A stretch of DNA of 64,000 nt from Uranotaenia lowii (lineage: Eukaryota; Arthropoda; Insecta; Diptera; Culicidae): contig NC_073692.1 of the NCBI RefSeq assembly GCF_029784155.1, positions 421,606,304-421,670,303 on the forward strand, read 5' to 3'. The translations under genes were made by a program, and so were the position numbers. Position 1 is the stretch's first letter. Each line of letters starts with the position of its first letter. Below are positions 48,012 through 60,476 of this stretch, one piece after another. Below the pieces are notes generated by a model that saw only the letters and a list, made by a program, of their open reading frames with translations, was not told where the DNA came from and searched no databases.

Positions 48012-49994
48012 TTCACAGTAGCTTAACGTTCATTATAAAAATGTTGTGAAATTGTACCAATTAAAATATTGTACAGAACAATACAAAATATTTAAGTTTT
48101 CATTGGGATCATATTTCGAATGAATTTCAAAAAATAATTATATCAGTAGCAGCATCTAGCATTGGGATGAACGTTTCCCACACTAATTGAATGTATTCAC
48201 ATACATGGTCTTCACCTCTGATCTTCAAGTATTCTCGAACCATCAAGGTGGTCAATTTTAATCACTATTTCGTCGTCTTTCACACATTTCAATGTTATTT
48301 CTTGAGTAATTTCCTTGTTCAAATATATATCCGCCTCGTAAGCTTATTTTATAGGATGGTGACTCTCAATTTACTTGTGGAATTCTTTCAGAGTTACCCC
48401 CTAATGAAATAGCGATATTGAATTCAAATCCTGAGTGCACTCGAAGCTATATTGAAGTTTTGATAAGCTGTTTTGTTCAAATGTAAAAGGCCTAAAGGAT
48501 GAATTTATCATACGTAGCGTTGAAATTTAGCGACGCTAATTAAGTCGCTTATCAGTCAAAGTTGGCGATTGCTAAAACCACTAAAAGATTGAAAAAAGTT
48601 ATCGTTCTCTAATAAAGCGCTGATCGCTAGTCACCGAATATTGAAAAAAGAAAACATAAAAAAACACATATTTTGAATATTTTTGATTGGAAAAGTGATT
48701 CTGGAAAATGGAAGAAAAACGGGTTTTTCGATAACCTTTGTAATATTTCAGTCCAACTCAGCTTCGTCAGTTCATGATAAAATTGATAAATTTAATTTTT
48801 ATTCAAAGTAATCAAAATTAATGTAAAACATAATATAAGCATTGATTCTTTTAGTTTGGCTTAATTATATTACTTTTAAGCAGTAAAACATGGAAAAAAC
48901 CATATTTTTAATGTATAAAATTAATATAATTAGGCCAAATCAAAAAAAAGTTTCATGCTAATATTTTATTTAACATGAATTTTGATTTATTTGAAATAAA
49001 ATTAAAATATAAAAATATGACCAAAAAAAAGTCTTTTTTGGATGTTGCCCAAAACGAACGGTTTTGCTTGGATGTTTATTAACTTTCCAAAAAAAAAATA
49101 TTCAAAAAAAATGTTAGGTAATAACCTAAAACATGAAAAGTTATAAATAAGCGGTGTCTCAAAGTACCGTCTGCATCATCGAGTAATCTTCAAAAAATAC
49201 CACCGTATAATTCAATTTATGATGCAACTTTCATCTGAAGACACCAAAGTGGGTCAACAACTTCTTCAAGAGTTATGAAAGAAACAATGAGAATACATCT
49301 GCCTTTTTGTACTTTTAGACACTATTTAAACTCCAGCAAACTCAAATAAAACTCTGGATGATTTTCATCATTCGTTGATGTTTTGGTTCAGATGAAACCA
49401 ATAAAGTAATTACAAAACCTTTAATTATATTCACTTGCAAACGTTAGCGACAAAAACAATTTAGTCAAATAAAGGCTTCTTTCCTGTCAATAACCAAGGC
49501 GATTTGGTTTAATAAATAGTTCATACAGAAAAAAAGTTTACTTAATATGAGAAAATCAATAAAAAAAAGTATTATTTTTGTTAAATATGACTGTTTTAAA
49601 ATATTTTTCATTTCGAATTTTTCACAGGGCAGGATAAAGCCAACGGGAGGCTTGGGGCAATTTTTCTAGGGGAGGCCCTATGATTCGATTTTTTTTTCAA
49701 ATTCTAACCCAGAGAATACAAAACATTTAAACGTGTGAAAAAACTGGAGATGAGTTTAGTATACTGTCTTCAAATAGAAATGTGGTCTGCGTAAAAAATA
49801 GTTTATGGTTTCATCAAACAAAAAATGTTTAATAATCACGTGCAAACATTCCGGAAACAAAGAGTTTAGAAATATCTCAAAAATAATAGCTCTGATTTTT
49901 GCTGTAAAATGCGAAATTTAATTCTTTTTTTTTAAATACCCTTAACACCAACTAAAACTTGCGAAAAAAAGTGTTAAAAGAGAAAAAAATACAT
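48012..49994. other. AT-rich region, no gene recognised
   Basis: AT-rich with long A/T runs and no coding exon. A GC-containing segment at about 49628-49680 (CCAACGGGAGGCTTGGGG) stands out from its surroundings and may be a fragment of an interspersed repeat, but I cannot assign it. Confidence 0.4.
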
Positions 49995-49996
49995 TA

Positions 49997-50915
49997 AAGC
50001 ATGGATCATCAGAATTCTGGACGCACTGTTTATTATACCATAGCGCTCGTAGTTGTCGGATCTGGAATGTTTTGACAGTTCTTTGTTCGGAAATGTTTCC
50101 TCTATCAGTGCTGAAAATTTCATTACGATTCGTTTTGTTCCAAAAAAGTTACACGTGATAAAAGATGCGAGACGAAAATTAATTTTGGACACCCACGTTC
50201 AAAAACCCGATGTGCTCTGGTTCAAAAATCGCGAAATCTGATTTGAGGAGGCTTCCTGACCAAAAATTTTAAATAGCCACTGGTCGGAGTGATGTCCCCA
50301 TCAAGTTCAAATTCGTTTTTGCCAATAACTTTGCAGAAAAGAGTTTGATCTGGCAAGATATTTGGAGCTGCGGCCGAAAAACCCCGGTTTTTTGTGAAAA
50401 ACAAGACCATGGACTACGAAATGTACAAGGAGGAGTGCCTGAAAAATTTTTTTTTCCTTTTGTTACAAAGAACCAGTAAAGTTTTTGCTAGATTTAGATA
50501 GCTTCCACTACAGCGAAGAGGTACTACAGTGGTATCGGGCCAACTGGTGGATTTAGTCGAAAAGGACGCCAACTCACCCAACTGCCCTCAATTCCACCCT
50601 ATCGAAAAATTTTGAGCAATTGTTAATCAGAAGATGAAGAAGAATGGTAGGACGACTCGGGATGCAACAGAAATGAAGAGATTGTGGAACAAAATGGCCG
50701 CTGAGGGCAGGGAATAGGGTGTCAAAACTTAGATGAGTGGTTCTCGACGAAAAGTACGAAATTTCATCAAATCAACATCGGAATATTTTTTTTATTATTT
50801 TTCCTTAAAAGTGCAGTAAAAACCCTACAATTTGAGCACAAAACATTATATTTCGTTTACATAGCTCCGAGATAGACCCTTTTTTATGCATCCAGATTTG
50901 TAGTGATCCATGCTT
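49997..50915 (+). mobile_element. ITmD37E-type transposon, family A, second copy
   Basis: Termini AAGCATGGATCA and TGATCCATGCTT are flanked by TA at 49995-49996 and 50916-50917. About 30 bp of inverted repeat includes TCTGGACGCA on the left and TGCATCCAGA on the right. The first 200 bp closely match the right end of the 18977-21017 element in reverse complement, and the last 100 bp match its left end, so the two are copies of one family in opposite orientation. This copy is 919 bp and lacks most of the N-terminal helix-turn-helix and the first Asp region. It retains pieces of the C-terminal catalytic half. Confidence 0.9.
50160..50795 (+). pseudogene. Transposase remnant of the second family A copy
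   Basis: Readable in shifting frames: KLILDTHVQKP (near 50177-50210), IWQDIWSCG-like (about 50347-50375), KTMDYEMYKEECLK (about 50400-50445), then LLDLDSFHYSEEV (about 50487-50525) holding the second catalytic Asp. Next is SPNCPQFHPIEKF (about 50573-50612) with the terminal Glu, and KVRNFIKSTSEY at the C-terminus (about 50752-50790). Many stops and frameshifts are present. It retains the half of the catalytic domain that the copy at 20.3-20.9 kb has lost, so the two are complementary deletion products. Confidence 0.78.
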
Positions 50916-51079
50916 TAAATACATCTTTTCCTAACTAGGGTACGTATTCCTCCAATGAATCCAATTTAGCAATCAATATAATGCCCAATGTCACCTTAAC
51001 TCGATTAATGAAAAATAATTTAAGCAACTACAGTTTTTTAAAAGTTTTATTTTATTTTTAAATAGCGTTTTGCCGTTCT

Positions 51080-51420
51080 TGCAACAGTACGACGAAGCTT
51101 CGCTATTTTGGCCAGATTTGGCCACTATTCTAAAAATGTTCTGGAGTGGTATGAAGCCAATTCTGTCCATTTTGATCCAAAGGACATGAACCCGCTAAAC
51201 TGTCCTGGAGCAGATGTGGGAAATAATTAAGTGGGAACTTCGAAAGAGTAAGAAGACAGTCAAAGACGAGAAGGACATGTTAAGAAACGGAAAAAAAACT
51301 GAGAAACTGGTACCGGATGACAATAAAGACTTTGATGGAGGCCATCAAGCAAAACAGCGTTCAATTTTACTCTCAAGACTTCTTCGATAAACTTTTCTAT
51401 TGATTTTTGACGAAAATATA
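51080..51420 (+). pseudogene. Third ITm-type transposase fragment
   Basis: The frame around 51105-51240 reads a catalytic-domain remnant: FWPDLA-like, YSKNVLEWYEANSVHFDPKD, then NPLNCP, and after a frame change WEIIKWELRKSKKTVKDEKD with a Glu-Gln-Met in the place of the PIE motif. This is the second-Asp to terminal-Glu segment of a DD37E/D-type transposase and belongs to a family different from A and B. No terminal repeats were found. Confidence 0.65.
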
Positions 51421-53699
51421 TGTTTAAAACTGCCCTTAAATTTTTGTTTGATTCTGATAATTTAAAAAATTGGCATGACATTTCCGGTGTCGCAATAATA
51501 TCGTGTTCGCCCTTTATTGTGTCATATGTTTTCAAGGATAATTTCACTCGGGTTTTCTTTATTTAACCTGTTCTGCCCTGAATATTTTTACTGATATGAC
51601 TCAATAAAAAAAAAGAAAATTTAAGGTGTTGCTTCATATTTTTCATAATTTTTTTTTTCGAATTTTCTTCAAATTAGTTTTTGTCTAGATTTTGGGTGGA
51701 AAATTTTGAAATTTAATAGGAAGATTTAAATATTCTCACCTCGCAAAATGCGGGAGAACTTCTTCATTGTTTACTCTAGGGGCTCCCTTAACTTAGGTAA
51801 GAGATAAATAATAAGAGCACTCCTCTCCAATGTTGACTAGCTGCTATTTAACTCTTGATTGATATTTTTCATGAAATTATCACACGATTTAGCTTAACTA
51901 TTCAACAATTAATCCACAAACGCGTTACATAATATTTGAATGGTCCCTAAAAGCTACTTCTGTTTGTTTATTTGTTTGTGTTTTTGTCATTTATAGGCTC
52001 AGCTATCTTAAAACCTAGAGTGAAATTTAGTGAGTGCTCATTTGAGCAGGACAAGCTGAAAAATGTTTTCAGATTCTCGGATGAACCCTTTTGAAGGGAG
52101 TCATCCACACAAGACAAACACTATTTTAGAGATATCGACGTTATAATATCAAATCAAATGTTTCGAAAGCAAACAAAATACAGACGTTATTGAGATAAAA
52201 AATTGCACGGAGTTTTTAAAAACGAACAATTTTTGGTCATGCAATTGTTGAATATCAGACAGAGCTGTTTGACGAACAAGGACGGGGGGATCGTATCTGT
52301 ACATCCTGAACCATCAAAAACCAGGTTGTCATAAGCTATTTGTCAAAGTTTGACACTGTTGCGAATCGAATCTATGTAGCCTAAAGAAAGCAAACTATAA
52401 AGAAAAATTACACAAATGATTCATCAAACTATCCGATGTTAAGATGTAATATTGATTTCTAGTGAAAATTGAATGAACAAGTATAATTTTCTTGTCTTGT
52501 TAGAACTATAGTCCGGAACCGCTGGGATGAAGGGAACACCCACCACCCAAAAAAAAATAATGCGTGATATGTTTGAACAGACTGTGCGAACAAATGAAGA
52601 AAAAAAAAAGTAGAGTTAAATACCTGTTGCTCCCGGTTTGTCGATGCCTGCCTGCAGACTTACCTACCCACTAGCCACTAGCATGGAAAATAAATTAATT
52701 TACTGCTGATAGTGTAGCTTTTTGAGCAATGTATGTAGCTGTTGATGGGTTTGTTGTTCGGCATTTTTTGCGCTATATTTTTTCCGTCTTCGAATCATCC
52801 ATCGAGCAAACAAACGAGAGAAAATTGCCGACTAAAAGTTGCGCATTAAAGGGGAGGGCGAAGAAAAAGCGCTACTGTATTTGTTTCTCCTGTCCTGTGT
52901 TGAAGTTTGCACCTTGAAAACCGAGGTGCTTAATTGTGCCCACCAAACCAAAAGGGCCCTAGATAAAGGAGTAACATCATTCATAAGACGTAGGAGCTGA
53001 TGGGTACAAAACGCGTTGAGTGCGTTACAACAATTAATTTCCTGAAGATGCATGAAAACCGGTGAGCAGTGTAGCACAATTAGTCTTGAATGGAGTCGAA
53101 GAAGCAATAAACGTTCATGTTCGTGCAAGTTCTACATACAGTCAGCAGCCCCCCGAATGCAATTGATATCATCATGATCGGAATGAGGCATTTCAATTGT
53201 TTGGTTTTGTCTTTCAGGAGCGATCCGGTTGGCTGCCGGGCGAAATTATGGCACTGAGGTCATCAATTGGCATGGCGCATTTGCATTTCCACCATTGGAT
53301 GGCCAATTAGCTTTCGGGCATTTGTGGAGCGATTGTTACCATCATCGTAAATTAAGTGTTGGTTGGGTACAATTTTTTTTTTCATTTGAAAACATGAAGA
53401 GGTAGAAAACATTCGGTAGCGTCAATAATTATATCATCGGGATCCATTTCCACTGAGCATTACAGTGTGAAAAGTCCGGTAGTCGTTATCGGTGAAAGTT
53501 TGCAACACTTGTTTTAGCGATTAAAGTTAACATATAATACAGTTTTAAACACCTAAAGGTTTAAAGCTTCCGTTATCTTCATCCACTAGCATTATTCTTC
53601 ATTTTCCTAAAGATAAATGAAAATGCTAAATGGTATGGTGCTTGGAATTTAGAAATAATTATCGCAAACTAGCATTTGGTAAAACGTTTGTGGATTACT
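51421..53699. other. Mostly AT-rich, with a balanced stretch at 52.6-53.4 kb
   Basis: No gene recognised. The stretch 53100-53370 has low A/T-run content and motifs such as GGCCAATTAGC, CATTTGCATTTCC and TCATCAATTGG. That is the kind of homeobox- and POU-like word content seen in conserved non-coding elements, but conservation cannot be judged here. Confidence 0.35.
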
Positions 53700-55965
53700 G
53701 GCACAGTGATTCAACTTACATCCGATTGTTTCGACAAAATTAAAACCATCAACCTGGAACTCAAACATATCCGGTTCGATTGAATCGGCCAATCCACTCA
53801 CAGGACTTCAGTGAAAGAATACACCACAGAATCAATCGAGTCATAAAATAGCGGAATGCAACGCGTTCGGGTTCAGCTTTGTTCAGGATAATTCCCGTAA
53901 TAGTGTGCGGAAGTTCCGGTTTTATTGCACCTTCGCATTTTTGGACAAAGGCTCGAATCTGACTAAGCGCGAAAGGCAGCCCTCAGCCTCTATGTCTCAA
54001 GTGGATGGGCAACACATTCTCAATTAGAAAAAAAATCACAGCTTTTCTCCACACAAATCTCTGACACCGATCAAAAGAAGCAATACACTTTGAATAATGG
54101 AAGGATGGTCGATTGTCTCGGTCTGCCTAGCCAAGCATTCCATCTTGATGAAGCCACCAAGAAGTACGCTAATCTGAAAGAGCACCAATTTCAAGCTACA
54201 CGGAAACCAAACCAAGGATCCTTATTGGGATCAATAACTTGAAGCTAGCCCTACCATTGAAAGTGAAAGAAGGAGACAGGACGGGACTAAATAGTAGCAA
54301 CAAAAACAAGGCTTGGATGGTGTGTCTATGGACCCCGAAAAAATAACATTGAGGAATCACATAACTTCCAAATATGCCAATGTTCCTGCGATGAAGATTA
54401 GCAGGAATCTGCGATAAACTTTTTTAATTTTAAATTAACAGGATCAATACCGACGAATGAAAAGGAGCTGTCAGAAAAGGGGAAGCGTGCTTTAACACTA
54501 CTGAAGGTGACCATAACACGAGTTGGGAAGCAGTTCGAAACAGGATTACTATTTCGGAAGGAGTACGTGGAGTTTTCAAATAGTTATCCGAAGGCTGAAA
54601 TGTCTGGAATGCCGGATGATCCTTCTCTCAAGGAGGATCTTCCCCGACAAATAGCTGAATATGAAAATGAAGGCTTCACCCACAAGGTTCCAAAGACGAA
54701 CCTGGCGTTATCAGATCCCAAACGAGTCTGGTATCGTCCTGTAGGACCAGTCACGAACCCAAAGAAGCCGAAAGTGGTACGGATTATATGGGATGCGGCT
54801 GCGAAGGTGGAAGGCATTTCACTAAAAAGCGAACTCCTCCTAGGCCCTGACCAACTGGTTTCAGTTCCGGGAGTACTTTTTCTTTTCCGCCAGTATACAG
54901 TGGCAGTCACGTCTGATATAAAGAAGATGTTTCATAAAATCCTGATACAAGATCAGGATAAACAGCGTTTTCTGTGGCTGCAGATCCTTCTAAAGCTCCA
55001 ACTATCTACGCGATGGATGTGACTACCTTCGTTAGAACCTGCACCAAGAACTGTATCCAAAGCCATTATCCATTAGCCGTATAGTCATCATCTAGCAAGC
55101 TTTGGAACAGAAAAGGAAGTAGCAAAAGTAGTGTGTGACATCCGAAAAGTAAACAAAAACGGGGGATTTACAATCCACAACTGGCGTTTGAACAGTGTAT
55201 CAGTATTGGAAAAACTGGGCGTAAAATCAACTTAATCTCTGAAATCACTGAAACTAGTAAAAGGAAGCAAAACCGAACAAGACATGCTGTAAGATCCCTC
55301 AAACGACGTGTTAAGCTTCTCCACCCAGATGAGCGACGAGGTTGAAATGCTTATGCAAACTTCGACACGACCTACAAAAAAGTAAGTTCTTCGTTGCGTA
55401 ATGACGCTGTTTGACCCATAAGGCCTATTATCCCCATTTATTATCCATGGAAAAGTTTTAATTAGGGATCTCTGGCGTAAAGGCACCGAATGGGACGAAC
55501 AATACAGCGATAAAGCGAACGTCAAGTGGCAGAGATGGGTCAAGATGGTAAAATTTGTGTCCATTGCCCGCATATCACGATCACAAATTCACGTTTTCGT
55601 TGACGCCAGCAAAGTTGTCATTCATGTGCTATCTACATTCGCGTACAAGCTGAAGAAGATGAACCAAGATGTTGTCTTATCGCAGCAAAGACTAAAGAGG
55701 CACCCATAAAACCATGGTCATTCCCGAGGATGGAACTTAAAGGATGCGTACTCGGAATCTGCTGGTCCAAATTTGTCCGGGAAAATCCCAATATCCCCAT
55801 CTTAATAGTATGCTACTGGACAGATTCTAGAACGGCATTTGCATGGATCAAAGGAGATTCCCGAAATTACCGGCAGTTTATTTCGTTCCAAATTCTTGAA
55901 ATTCTAGAAAGCACAGTGGTCAGCGATTGAAGATGGGTGCCAACGAAGTCACCTGCATCATGAAT
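53700..55965 (+). pseudogene. BEL/Pao LTR-retrotransposon pol remnant (protease, RT, RNase H)
   Basis: Fragments follow the order of a BEL/Pao polyprotein. The gag-protease junction ALFRIIPVIVCG (about 53873-53910) precedes a degenerate aspartic protease active site FLDKGS near 53938-53958 (canonical form D-S/E-G-S). Then come KWMGNTFS (about 53995-54022), ILIGINNLKLALPLK (54217-54262) and a KAWMV-LW motif (about 54310). The longest intact frame is 54507-55022 (171 codons), with FETGLLFRKEYVEFSNSYP, VWYRPVG, RIIWDAAAKV and the RT motif VTSDIKKMFHKI. RNase H is marked by HVFVDAS at 55590-55610 and TDSRTAFAWIKGD at about 55817-55855. Stops, frameshifts and a gap around the RT catalytic YVDD segment make it inactive. 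Integrase and LTRs were not found. It stops abruptly at about 55965, next to an ITm fragment. Confidence 0.85.
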
Positions 55966-55984
55966 TGGCCAAATTACGGTCCGA

Positions 55985-56400
55985 CAGATTGGAATTCCTA
56001 TTAATCGTCTTCAAAATCATAAAACGCAGTTTCGGTCGACAGTTTCACTCCGACGATTGGCTTGAGGCTTCCAAATCGTCGTCAATGTTTCTTTATACCG
56101 TTTGATAACGCGCTATACGGTATTTATGGGCAATTTCAGCTGTTAGCATGCAGACCACAAAGGATTTTCCAAATAACATAGCATACATTTTTCCCTTCTT
56201 TCGGATTCCATGTTGGTTGTTTACAAAGTACAGTTGATTTAAGAAATGTCAAAAGTATATACCTAAAGCTGACAAAATTCCCAACATGTTGGTGCCAAGA
56301 ACTTCCAAATTTGTCCACCAGGAGCGCTACAATATGAGCAAAAGTTTGTTCCAATCCTAAATTAAGCAAACTCTAGTTTCACAGAATTATTATTAAATAA
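55985..56400 (-). pseudogene. Fourth ITm-type transposase fragment (N-terminal part)
   Basis: On the minus strand an ATG at 56211-56209 starts MESERREK. After frame slips, LKLPINTV-RVIKRYKETLTT and KPQANRRSETVDRN are readable between about 56145 and 56030. These match the helix-turn-helix and linker of DD37E/D-type transposases (compare STVNSVLQRYRETLTVDR at 47.2 kb). The catalytic core is missing. The fragment abuts the end of the BEL/Pao remnant, and no terminal repeat was identified, so boundaries are approximate. Confidence 0.68.
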
Positions 56401-56845
56401 ATTCTACATGACTAACTAAAAGCGTTGCCTATATGAGCTGATATCACTCTTAGTGACTTTTTTAGACAATAGACCGGAGTCAGCCTCAAAAGTTATGATT
56501 TCGAGATACATCAATATCATACTATTTGGCTGTATGTATTGACTATGATGGCTGTGATCAAGAAACGATGGGTTAAATTTAAATAAAATTATGAATGTAT
56601 ATGCCCGATCATTCTGTGTTTTTAAAAGTGAACAGTGCCAAAATGAAACGGTCTTTTCCTAACTTGCTTTTTTAATCTTTTTGATAACCACAAACGATTG
56701 TCATTTTATGAGCGTCATTTTAAATCAATTTATGACAATTTTTCATTTTTTCCGGATTTTTTTTATCATGATTTAGACAAATTGAGCCCTCCTTTGGGAT
56801 GTTATAATATTTGTTACTTTTTTTAATCTCAGAATATTTTTGGAT
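56401..56845. other. AT-rich spacer
   Basis: No feature recognised between the ITm fragment and the LINE fragment. Confidence 0.4.
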
Positions 56846-57830
56846 CATGTGTGGACCACATCACAACGCTACATGTAACACTGGAACAAATCATCGAAAT
56901 CCAGGACTCTTTTCTGCTGGTGTTCGTTGATTTCGAAGAAGCATTCGATCGACTGAACCACGAAATCATCTGGGCGGTTCTAAGGCGAAGAGGGGTCCCA
57001 GAGAAACTAGTCCATCTCATTGAAGCACAGTACGAGGCATTTTCGTGCAAGGTCCTGCACGACGGTGTCTTGTCCGAACCAATGCCGGTAACTGCTAGAG
57101 GGAGACTAGTATGTATCTTGTCACCGCTACACTTTCTCTTCGTAATGGGTGAGATCTTGACTGGATCGATTGATTGTAGACCATACCGAGGATTTCTGTG
57201 GAATTCATTGACAATGGAGCAACTTAACGACCTTGACCTGGCTGACGATATTGTTTTAATCGCCCAAAGACAACAAGACATGCAGCCGCTTTTAAGCATA
57301 TCCCTTCTCTGAAGTGGAGTGCTTCCAGTATCTTAGCGGCCAGATTACGCCTGATGGTGGTACCAAGAAAGACATCGAAACCCGGATCAGAAAGGCTCGA
57401 TTGGCGTTTGCGAGGTGTCCGAAAGATCTGGCAGTTACGCCCCCCACGTACAAGAATCCGAATCTTCCACTCAAACGTCAAATCCGTATTGTTGTACGCA
57501 TGCGAAACTTGGTGCACATATGCGGTAGCGACGCCAAAATTGAAAGTTTTTGTGAATCGCTGCCTACAGAATATTATCCGCGCTTGGTGGCCTGGTAACT
57601 GGATCCCAAATGAGGAACTACATCGCCAGTGTCATCAAAAGTAGCTAGAAATCGAGTTTCGGAAACGTCAGTGGAGATGGATTGGGCCAGAAGCTCATGG
57701 CGGCGCAGTCTAGCCGCTAAAATCTGCACAGTTGACGAAAACCATGCCAAAATCAAACCATGCCAAAATCGAGTGGTGGTCTGTACCTGGTAAAGTGTCA
57801 GGAGTCAACCGATTAAGCTGACGGTTGATT
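56846..57830 (+). pseudogene. 5'-truncated LINE reverse-transcriptase remnant (second family)
   Basis: Starts abruptly inside an RT. HITTLHVTLEQIIEIQDS is followed by the RT block with the first catalytic Asp, FVDFEEAFDRLNH (about 56920-56960). Then come RRRGVPEKLVHLIEAQYEAF and the block containing the catalytic pair as LADD (about 57238-57249; normally F/Y-ADD). After a frame change and deletion the C-terminal region continues: VECFQYLSGQITPDGGTKKD (about 57315-57374), NSNVKSVLLYACETW (about 57470-57514) and IIRAWWPGNW (about 57574-57603). Similarity fades by about 57830 with no clear poly(A). It differs from the 14-17 kb family (different spacing and C-terminus) and is inactive. Confidence 0.82.
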
Positions 57831-59340
57831 ATCAAATCAAATAATTTCAAATTTTTTTAAAGGGACCAGGAATTATTCCTATTCGTACGAATAAAGCAAA
57901 TCATCCATCCATACCTCTTGGTACCTGTAGTATCCACATGATTGCAAAAAAAAGAACTAAATTTACTTGGCTTCACGCTGTTTGTGTTTGACAGCTTTGG
58001 GAAAATTGATTGAGGCATTTCCGGGAAATATCACCGGTAACGAGGTGTTACCTCATACCTGTGCACGATTCTACGCGTTTCTTGTGCCTCTTGGCGTAGC
58101 TCAAACACGATCACTGGAGAAAAATGAGCCATATTCAAATTTCAGACAGAAGCACCCCGAACGATGATTTGATCACTCTCTCGTATTCCCACCTTTCCCA
58201 GCGACGATATCCCAAATGCAAACAAACCGCTGCTCGCCGCGCCACATTCAAAGTAGCGTGAGTTCAAGGACGATACGCTAACTAGTTTCCTCTCCGAAAA
58301 AAAAAGTTCGATCGTTCGGAATCAATGTTTTCTTTGCTGCGGTGCTCAGCCAGCCAGCTTCTTCTTCTTCTTTTTCGCTGCCTTCCGTTCTTACCGTTGA
58401 TTGTCGATCGTTGTTTGTGGGCTTCTTCGCGTCCATCTTCGCGCATTAACGAGGATTCTTCGGCGGACACCCGACTCAACCCGACCCTCCCTCTCACTTC
58501 TTGTCTCGTATTCTGCTGCTGAATGCTGGACGACTAAACCTAAGCTCGCTGGAATCGAACGGAGTTTGGCAAGTTGAGCCACCACATCGCCATCATCCAA
58601 TCCAACAACCATCAGCATCAGCCAGCGAAACACAGCCAGAGCGTGAGCGTGAAGAAGAAGGAAATACCTTTTTAAATAACATAATTTATGGCATGTTGAA
58701 TAAACAAATAAATATTGGGTTTTTGAATTGAGCAAATATCCCGGTGCCAGTCAGCCACACTCGTAGCTAGTTCGTACGTGTGAGTGTTTGTGTATGTGTG
58801 ATTCTTGGATTGGTGGATGCGAGATGTGTCCAGGAGGGCATTAGCTCAGCTCTGCTCTGCTCAACAACGGCAGCAGCCAGTCAGCCAAGAATACTAGGTG
58901 GTACCTACCAGAAATCGGTTCAACCAAGGAAATGTAAAACCTTCGGATGGAATCAGCACGAGAGGAAAAAATAAATAACAACGGAAAAGGCCAGACCTGA
59001 ATCACCTCCGCAGCACGCACAGTGGGATACGGGGAACAACTTTTCACTTCTGGAGCCGGGATTGTGAGTCTGGCTTCCTCTTTGCCTTAGAATATAGAAC
59101 AAGAGAAATACGGCTAGCTTGGTTTCTAGCTTTAGATGAACTATTTTAAAATTGCAAAGCGTTCATAATGGTTGACTTATTATGACTCGAATTGTGAAAA
59201 TCATAATTGCACTATCAACAGGTAAACGAATTACATTATTTTTTCAAATTCAGGTTTCAACTTTAACTTTCATGGAGATAATTAAACACTGTCAAAGAGT
59301 CCCGGGAATGTTTATTTTTGGTTGGAGTTTTTTTTGCCCA
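57831..59340. other. Unique region, GC-richer at 58.1-59.06 kb
   Basis: 58140-59060 is balanced in composition with CpGs, TCTTC and CAGC-type tracts and no recognisable protein on either strand. See the candidate regulatory entry. Confidence 0.4.
58140..59065 (+). promoter_or_regulatory. Candidate promoter or untranslated-exon region (weak)
   Basis: A CpG-containing, stop-poor island about 0.9 kb long within AT-rich DNA. It has initiator-like CAGTCAG words near 58747-58753 and CAGTCAGCC near 58877-58885. It ends with a plausible splice donor, GATT followed by GTGAGT, at 59061-59066. None of this is decisive. It could be a 5' untranslated exon of a gene downstream, or a conserved regulatory stretch. 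Confidence 0.18.
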
Positions 59341-59344
59341 TTAA

Positions 59345-60476
59345 CCCTCATCCGCATTAGAGTGTAATTTTAATACTATTGCAAGTTTGAAGGCTAGTAA
59401 CTTTTTTCAGAAGCTTCAAAAAACAAAAATTTCTCCAGGGACCCTAAATAAATTCAAAAGTTCTTTAATATTACATCTTTATTTTTTTTATGGACGAACC
59501 TTGGAAGCCTGGACAAAAAAACTCCCTTTTCCGACTTAGAGTATCAATTTGACACTCCAAAAGTAAAATCTATCTAAGTCGTTTTAATTATCATTAATTT
59601 CATATAAATCTTAAATCAATAGAAACCTTGTAATGTCAGTAAAATATGTTTAGAAAAATGTACATAGCTAAAGCTACTAGTTTTCTCGTTATTCAGCAAA
59701 AAAGGAAAAAAAAACCGAAAAATCATGCCTCAGGAAAACTGCTGTAGTTTATCTATATCACGACCAAAAAAAATATTTGCCTTATGCATATGAAAGCTGA
59801 AGCTTATGTCTACATCATGAAGCCAAGAATTTTTTTTTAATTTTTTTTATGAAAGGGTCACAAAATGTTCAAAAAAGTCGTCTGAAAAAGCTACTTTTCA
59901 TTCGATTGCTAGTAAAAACTGTTTGAGCGATGGTAGAGTTTTTGAGAAAATATGAATACAAAATTTATTAAAATTCTAGAATTTTGTTGTCTTTAGATTT
60001 TTGATACAACAAAAATTGAATTTACTGGAATTTTTCAAAGTTGACTACTTTGCGCGATTTTGGAATTTCATTTGTTTTTGTGGTCCACCGTGTACCTGGA
60101 TTTTCAGTGCTTTTACTTTGTTTGAACCAATTAAAAGTATATTCATTGGAAAGCAAGGTGCAACAATTCACGCTGTGAGATTTCACAAATATATGAAAAC
60201 TATAAACGTAAAATCATTCCTAAATTTCTAGAACCACAAGCAGTTTTCCTGAGGCATGTTTTTTTCGGTTTTTTTTTCCTGCTGAATAATGAGAAAACTG
60301 ATAGCTTAAGGTATATATATATAATGTTCTAAACGTATTTCCTGACAAGGTTTCTATTGATATAAGTTTTGGTCAGATCGGTTGAACACACCAAAAGTTT
60401 TAACGATTTGAGTTTGTAGTGTCAAATTGACACTCCTAGTGCTGATAAGGGTAACGAAATCTAATGCCGATGAGGG
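59345..60476. mobile_element. TTAA-flanked inverted-repeat element (piggyBac-like MITE)
   Basis: Flanked by TTAA at 59341-59344 and 60477-60480. Termini CCCTCATCCGCATTAG (left) and, in reverse complement, CCCTCATCGGCATTAG (right). TTAA targets and CCCT ends are the mark of piggyBac-type elements. Long subterminal inverted arms follow. Blocks shared in inverse order include a TTTGACACT-containing palindrome, AATAGAAACCTTG, TTATTCAGCA and CATGCCTCAGGAAAACTGC (59724-59742 against 60240-60258). The central roughly 500 bp has no transposase frame, so it is non-autonomous. Arms have diverged by indels, so it is not very recent. Confidence 0.85.

Noticed and set aside
53700..55965. Intact retroviral-type element or endogenous virus
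   Set aside because: Only pol pieces of a BEL/Pao retrotransposon are readable, with stops, frameshifts, no envelope frame, no integrase and no LTR pair.
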